From Marinilabiliaceae bacterium (GTDB lineage Bacteria > Bacteroidota > Bacteroidia > Bacteroidales > Marinilabiliaceae), in contig JABUTU010000037.1 in the NCBI GenBank assembly GCA_021443545.1, positions 24,207 to 88,206 of the forward strand: a stretch of DNA of 64,000 nt, in the 5' to 3' direction. Of this stretch, positions 59,666 through 64,000 are shown piece after piece. The notes under the pieces are model-generated. The model was given only the letters and a program-made list of their open reading frames with translations. It made no database searches and was not told the origin of the DNA. Made by a program: the position numbers and the translations under genes. Positions within the stretch are counted from its first letter, which is position 1; each line of letters starts with the position of its first letter.

Positions 59666-60580
59666 ATGAAACGGATGAAGCCTGTTTGGCGATGGCTGGT
59701 AAATAATATTACTTTTTTTACATATGTAGAATCCCTCAGATATCGTAGTGAAGCAAAATTTCTAAATAGAATTAGCGATACAATAAAGCCAACAATTCAT
59801 TTTATTCATGTTTATTATACTAATAATACTGGAGATTTGGCGTGTGGATATTATCAGTATTGCATGCCTTTTTTTAAAGATTATAATTGTGTAATTCATA
59901 ATATCAGGCATGTAAATTTTAATATGATAAAAAAATCAGATATTGTTATTGTAGGAGGTGGCGGATTAATAAATGCATTAAACGAATGGAATTATTCAAT
60001 TAACAAAGCAATTCGGTTAGCAGGAAAATCTATTCTGTGGTCTGCGGGATATAATAGCTTTTTGGGTAAATGTAAGATAGAAATAGATTTTAGTCGATTT
60101 ACTCTCAAGGCAATAAGAGATTTTAATCATAGTAGTGGATTGCGGTATGTTCCATGTGCAACTTGTTTAAGTCCGCTTTTTATGAAACAATACGATAAGA
60201 AGAGACGCTTGGGAATAGTAGTTCATAAAAACTTCAAAGATGTGCCAGAAGAAATTAGAGGGTGTCAAGTGATAGAAAATACTTGTTCTATTGAAGAAAT
60301 GGTATCTTTTATAGCAGAATCAGAGGTAATCGTTACAAGTAGTTATCACGCAGCTTACTGGAGTTCTTTATTAAAAACAAAGTGCGTTATTTTTTCTGTA
60401 CATTCTGTAAAATTTGAGTTTTTTAAGTATAAGCCAGTAGTGTATAGCGGGAATATTGAAAAGGATATATTAGACGCAAGAGTGTATGATAATGCCTTGT
60501 CTGAGAGCCAAAAAGATGTGAGTGAGTTCAGAGACCAAATCTACCACTTAATTGAGAGTTCTTGTGCAAATAAAAATTAG
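59666..60580 (+). CDS. Polysaccharide pyruvyltransferase-like protein
   Basis: The 304-aa protein has the layout of the pyruvyltransferase family (CsaB/WcaK-like): TNNTGDLACGYY near the N-terminus (N-x-GD), DIVIVGGGGLIN (about 93-104), SILWSAGYNS, and VIVTSSYHAAYWSSLLKTKCVIF in the C-terminal half, where the S-x-Y-H-A-A segment matches the family's R/S-x-H-x-x-x motif. It could add ketal pyruvate to a sugar or may act on another substrate. The gene is very AT-rich. It precedes the polymerase, whose start overlaps it by 29 nt. Confidence 0.75.
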   Translation: MKRMKPVWRWLVNNITFFTYVESLRYRSEAKFLNRISDTIKPTIHFIHVYYTNNTGDLACGYYQYCMPFFKDYNCVIHNIRHVNFNMIKKSDIVIVGGGGLINALNEWNYSINKAIRLAGKSILWSAGYNSFLGKCKIEIDFSRFTLKAIRDFNHSSGLRYVPCATCLSPLFMKQYDKKRRLGIVVHKNFKDVPEEIRGCQVIENTCSIEEMVSFIAESEVIVTSSYHAAYWSSLLKTKCVIFSVHSVKFEFFKYKPVVYSGNIEKDILDARVYDNALSESQKDVSEFRDQIYHLIESSCANKN

Positions 60581-62174
60581 AAAGACTAATAAGAGAATAC
60601 GTGTTGCGTCGGCTGTCAGGTTGATATTACTGATAGTTCTGATATTATCGGCTCTAAGTGAGATGCTCTTCTTTTTCAGCATTCCAAATTTGTTGGGGTG
60701 TGTTATGGCAATCGTTGCGTTCTATCTATATAGTCGTTTCGTTTTGTCAGAACGAAATATTGTTGAGCGACCATTCTCCTTTTTTGCAATGACTACTCTC
60801 TTCCTATACAGGTTTTTATGTTTGCCTGCGACGTTGTTGGAGGGTCATCCGATTAGTTTTATGATGGTTGTACCCGAGCAGACTTTCCCGTTAGAGATTT
60901 TGTTGTATCTATTCATCATAGCTTCTTTTGTCTCTTCCAAAGGAAATAGTAATAGAAACAACTGGTTTGTAACCAACCTGAGAACAACTGGCTTGTATGC
61001 ACCACCCTCTAATGGTGTCCTTTGGGCATTAGGATTTATAGGGTTATATGCTTCTATTTTTCAACGCTCTGTTCATGGTATTGAGTATGGCGATGTGTTG
61101 AGTAAGTTCATTGTTGGTTTTGCATATCTTCAGTATGCCCCACTCTTGATATTGTTTAACAGATTGACGCATAGAGGAGACTCTCAGAGTGAAAGGTCTT
61201 TAGTCTATATCTATATTCTCCTTCTTCTATACTTAGGCATTGGATCAAACTCACGACAACAGATGTTATATTCTGTGGGAACAATAGCTCTATTATGGTT
61301 CTTGGATGCTGTTGTAAAAAAAAGGACAATTCGCAGTTTCGCATCATTTGGTTATGTTTTGATGGCTATTCTCGCCGTATTTATGTTGAATGCCTTTTCT
61401 GATTTCTCGGATGCCATGCTCTATAACCGAAAGATTAGGGCGGATGTCACCTATTCGGAGTTGATAGAACGTACCTTCGACACCTACAACGATGATGAGT
61501 TGATGACGAAGATAAGGAATGAGCGTCACGAATCGTTTCAGGAGGCTGAAGGCGCAATGGTGGTTGCTGAAAAATGGGATGAAACCTATATCGATAACTT
61601 CATGCTTAATCGCTATTGCAATGTGCGAATAACCGATGCCACACTCAACCTTGCAAATAAATTGGAATGGCCAAATAGCATCATGCAGGCCGATTACCTT
61701 CAGCGGTTGATAATACTCTTGCCTACGCCAGTGATTAACTTTCTTGGTATCAGATTAGATAAAAATGATTTGTCGAATTCAAGAGGCGATTTTTTGTACG
61801 CATTAGCCAATAATCAACGAGTATTTGCGAGTTATCGAGTTACATCATCACTTGCCGATGGATTAGCCACCTTTGGGTGGTGGTATTTCGGAGTTCAATT
61901 CATCTTATATTGGTTGATATTTAAGTTGTTGGACTCATTAACCTGTGTGGTTAACGGAGTGCGTTATTATTCTCCATTAGGTCTGTTGTCTGTCTTTGCG
62001 TATTTCGGTAAGACACGTAATGGCGGTACGGGATGTATTAATGATGCTTCATTCTTACTCCGCAGTTTCTGGCAGAGTTTGATATTGTATTTGGTGGTAA
62101 TGTATGTTGCTAATATTTTTGCCAAATCTCAGAAAGCTAAGTTGAGAACAGTGAGTAATGTGCAAAAAGAATAA
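60552..62174 (+). CDS. wzy: Second O-antigen polymerase-like protein (Wzy)
   Basis: The 540-aa protein has about 12 membrane segments and a large periplasmic loop (about 280-390, with LIERTFDTYNDDELMTKIRNERHE and AEKWDETYIDNFMLNRYCNVRITD), as in Wzy polymerases; homology to the first Wzy is not evident. A start codon is uncertain: TTG 60552 overlaps the upstream gene by 29 nt and GTG 60564 is an alternative. It is unusual in length for a Wzy (commonly 400-450). Confidence 0.6.
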   Translation: MRVLVQIKIRKTNKRIRVASAVRLILLIVLILSALSEMLFFFSIPNLLGCVMAIVAFYLYSRFVLSERNIVERPFSFFAMTTLFLYRFLCLPATLLEGHPISFMMVVPEQTFPLEILLYLFIIASFVSSKGNSNRNNWFVTNLRTTGLYAPPSNGVLWALGFIGLYASIFQRSVHGIEYGDVLSKFIVGFAYLQYAPLLILFNRLTHRGDSQSERSLVYIYILLLLYLGIGSNSRQQMLYSVGTIALLWFLDAVVKKRTIRSFASFGYVLMAILAVFMLNAFSDFSDAMLYNRKIRADVTYSELIERTFDTYNDDELMTKIRNERHESFQEAEGAMVVAEKWDETYIDNFMLNRYCNVRITDATLNLANKLEWPNSIMQADYLQRLIILLPTPVINFLGIRLDKNDLSNSRGDFLYALANNQRVFASYRVTSSLADGLATFGWWYFGVQFILYWLIFKLLDSLTCVVNGVRYYSPLGLLSVFAYFGKTRNGGTGCINDASFLLRSFWQSLILYLVVMYVANIFAKSQKAKLRTVSNVQKE

Positions 62175-62232
62175 CAGTGAAAGCTAAGGCGGTAATCGTA
62201 AAATGCGAACTGTAAGTTAATAGGGAGGTAAT

Positions 62233-63276
62233 ATGCGAGTTCTTTCAGTTGGTAGTTTTTCGAGATTGAGCAATACTTGTCTTCATCGTACATGGGCGTT
62301 GAAGAGTATTGCAGACCATGTTGATGAGGTCAATACTACATCCTGTCCTGCGACACTATGGTACAGGATTGCCTATCATCTCTTCTTGTGGGGCTTGCCT
62401 GTACCTATTCCGCAGAACAACAGTGAGAATGACGTGATAAAGAGATTAGTGGATGAAAACGCATACGACATTGTATGGATTGATAAGGGTAATAGCATTG
62501 CTCCTGAGACCATCCGATATATACGCACGAAACAGCCATCAGCTAAGATTGTCTCCTATTCTCCCGATAATATGGCACTACGCCATAACCAAAGTCAGCA
62601 GTTCGTGGAGTCAATTCCCTTGTACGACCTTCACGTCACGACAAAGAGTTATATCATCGACGACTTGAAGCGTCTTGGGGCAAAGCAGGTTATGTTTGTC
62701 AATAAAAGTTATGCTAAGGAGTTTCACTACCCGCGTGAGGTCGACGAGGCGGATTATGAGCGGTTGGGTGAGGATGTCGGCTTTATCGGAGCATGGGAAG
62801 AGGAGCGCTGTCGGAGTATGATATACCTCGCCACGCATGGCATACGCGTTCGTGTCTGGGGCGGAGGAAAGTGGAATGACTACAGGGATGTCTCGCCAAA
62901 CCTGCGAATCGAGGGGCGCTACTTGTTTGATGAGGATTATTCAAAGGCGTTGCGACTATTCAAGATTTCGCTCTGTTTCCTGCGTAAGATGAATTACGAC
63001 CAGCAGACCTCTCGAACGATGGAGATACCAGCAAGTGGTGGTTTCATGTTGGCGGAGAGAACCTCCGAGCATCAGTCGCTCTTCAGGGAGGGCGAAGAGG
63101 CGGAATTCTTCTCGAGCGACGAGGAACTGCTTGAGAAATGCCGTTATTACCTTGCCACCCCAGCCGAGAGGGAGCGCATAGCTCAGGCTGGGACGCGTCG
63201 TTGCTTGGAGAGCGACTATTCGAATGAGGGTATGGTACGACGGGTGCTTCGGGAGTTGGGTTTTGAAAAGTTTTAG
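62233..63276 (+). CDS. CgeB-like glycosyltransferase
   Basis: The 347-aa GT-B protein begins MRVLSVGSFSRLSNTCLHRTWALKSI and has the CgeB/DUF3880-type pattern: DIVWIDKGNSIAPETI, VGFIGAWEEERCRSM, RVWGGGKWNDY, FKISLCFLRKMNYDQQTSRTMEIPASGGFMLAE and TSEHQSLFREGEEAEFFSSDEELLEKCRYY near the end, the last being a characteristic CgeB-type C-terminus. Its base composition is richer in G+C than that of its two AT-rich neighbours. It is probably cotranscribed with the following gene (3 nt gap). Confidence 0.82.
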   Translation: MRVLSVGSFSRLSNTCLHRTWALKSIADHVDEVNTTSCPATLWYRIAYHLFLWGLPVPIPQNNSENDVIKRLVDENAYDIVWIDKGNSIAPETIRYIRTKQPSAKIVSYSPDNMALRHNQSQQFVESIPLYDLHVTTKSYIIDDLKRLGAKQVMFVNKSYAKEFHYPREVDEADYERLGEDVGFIGAWEEERCRSMIYLATHGIRVRVWGGGKWNDYRDVSPNLRIEGRYLFDEDYSKALRLFKISLCFLRKMNYDQQTSRTMEIPASGGFMLAERTSEHQSLFREGEEAEFFSSDEELLEKCRYYLATPAERERIAQAGTRRCLESDYSNEGMVRRVLRELGFEKF

Positions 63277-63279
63277 TCT

Positions 63280-64000
63280 ATGAAAGTTCTCTATATATAC
63301 AGAAATCCTAAAATGGGTTTTTCAATAGGTAAGGTATTCCGACCCATTGAAGAGGAGATGAGAAAATATGCCGAGGTGAATAGTCTATATATGCCTGAAT
63401 TTGGATATGGACTGAAAAGTTTGGTCAAAAATATTAAGTGTGTAAGAAAGGCAGTAGCATCTGAAAAATATGACATTGTTCATATTACAGGGACTGAGCA
63501 TTATTTGATTCCATTCTTAAGAAAAGGAAATGTAGTAATAACTATTCATGATTTGGGCTTTTTTACTAATAAGAAACTTAGTCTATCATCGATAAGTAAG
63601 TATTTTATTTGGATTAAGACATTGCCTCTTGCTAAACGAGTGACGTTTATTTCAGAATCAAGTAAACAAGAGGCAGAAAAGTATGTAAAATTTACAAATG
63701 GTCAAGCAAGTGTAATTCCTGATCCTTTTGATAAAGCTTATGAGTATTCACCCAAAAAAATAAATGGCGATTGCCCAAGAGTCTTGCATATAGGGTCAAA
63801 ACCTAACAAGAATTTGAATAATACGATTCTTGCACTGGAAGGTATGAACTGTCATTTTAGGATTGTTGCGAAAATATCTGATTCTCAAAAAGAACAACTT
63901 GATTTGCTGAAAATTGACTATTCGGTGGTGTGTAATATTTCAGATGACGAGATGTTACAAGAGTATAAAGACTGTGATATTGTAAGTTTTCCCTCGTTAT
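63280..64000 (+). CDS. Glycosyltransferase family 4, cut by the window edge
   Basis: The reading frame opens at ATG 63280, 3 nt after the CgeB-like stop, and continues without a stop to the right edge (240 codons seen). It begins MKVLYIYRNPKMGFSIGKVFRPIEE, with DIVHITG near 66-72, NVVITIHDLGFF, RVTFISESSKQEA and the GT4 second-domain opening PRVLHIGSKPNKNLNNTILAL. The donor-binding E-x7-E lies beyond the edge. The gene is AT-rich. It is too long to be chance and is clearly a GT4 enzyme. Confidence 0.85.
   Translation, partial: MKVLYIYRNPKMGFSIGKVFRPIEEEMRKYAEVNSLYMPEFGYGLKSLVKNIKCVRKAVASEKYDIVHITGTEHYLIPFLRKGNVVITIHDLGFFTNKKLSLSSISKYFIWIKTLPLAKRVTFISESSKQEAEKYVKFTNGQASVIPDPFDKAYEYSPKKINGDCPRVLHIGSKPNKNLNNTILALEGMNCHFRIVAKISDSQKEQLDLLKIDYSVVCNISDDEMLQEYKDCDIVSFPSL

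Overview
The window reads as a chromosomal segment of a Bacteroidales bacterium, plausibly Prevotella-like. The evidence is the gene families (UpxY-type NusG paralogue, DUF4296 protein, GH10/GH43/GH67 xylan genes beside a GPH-type symporter), the lack of Shine-Dalgarno-like sequences, and repeated upstream matches to the Bacteroidetes promoter pattern (TTTG or TTG, about 19 nt, TAnnTTTG). No rRNA, CRISPR array, transposase or phage gene was found. Three tRNA genes are present.

Layout. 1-7900 is mostly housekeeping: a truncated secreted-protein gene at the left edge, rsgA, a small outer-membrane barrel, tadA, a His/Pro-rich secreted protein, a DUF502 membrane protein, a DprA-like protein, dusB, a UDP-N-acetylhexosamine dehydrogenase and tonB. 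8008-12657 is the cell-shape operon mreC-mreD-mrdA-rodA. Facing it, 12666-18736 (minus) is a sugar-precursor and priming operon: a WcaJ-type initiating sugar-phosphate transferase, a DUF4296 protein, an amidohydrolase stripped of its catalytic barrel, and rfbA-rfbC-rfbD-rfbB for dTDP-L-rhamnose. An M16 peptidase, a conserved hypothetical gene and manC follow on the minus strand. Then come mlaE-mlaF and panC-panD on plus, tRNA-fMet(CAT) and tRNA-Arg(TCT) on minus, and radC with two transporters on minus.

28721-35543 (plus) is a compact glucuronoxylan module: symporter, GH10 xylanase lipoprotein, GH43 enzyme, ilvE with its own promoter, and a GH67 alpha-glucuronidase lipoprotein. It has no SusC/SusD pair. 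tRNA-Arg(CCT), a CvpA-family gene and a UpxY-type antiterminator follow.

36852-64000 is surface-polysaccharide territory in two divergent units that share a region of about 730 bp (56354-57084). The minus unit (56353 to 36852) has Wzx, Wzy, about ten glycosyltransferases of several families (GT2, GT4, GT8, GT32, fucosyltransferase-like, GT-D-like), an LTA-synthase-type sulfatase-fold enzyme, an acyltransferase and an SGNH hydrolase. It also carries two genes not expected there: a Fic protein and a DUF4143 ATPase. The plus unit (57085 to beyond 64000) has an acyltransferase, a second Wzx, a pyruvyltransferase-like protein, a second Wzy-like polymerase, a CgeB-like glycosyltransferase and a GT4 enzyme cut by the window edge. 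The rfb, manC, UDP-sugar dehydrogenase and WcaJ-like genes could supply precursors and priming for both units.

Most notable observations: (i) two complete Wzx/Wzy systems back to back; (ii) a 63-bp duplicated 3' end of the sulfatase gene left as a remnant on the far side of the acyltransferase gene; (iii) the amidohydrolase that keeps both flanks but has lost its TIM barrel; (iv) a Fic gene overlapping a glycosyltransferase gene by 4 nt; (v) near-repeats bracketing the acyltransferase gene at 57085. All functions are inferred from sequence motifs and remembered families; no searches were run.
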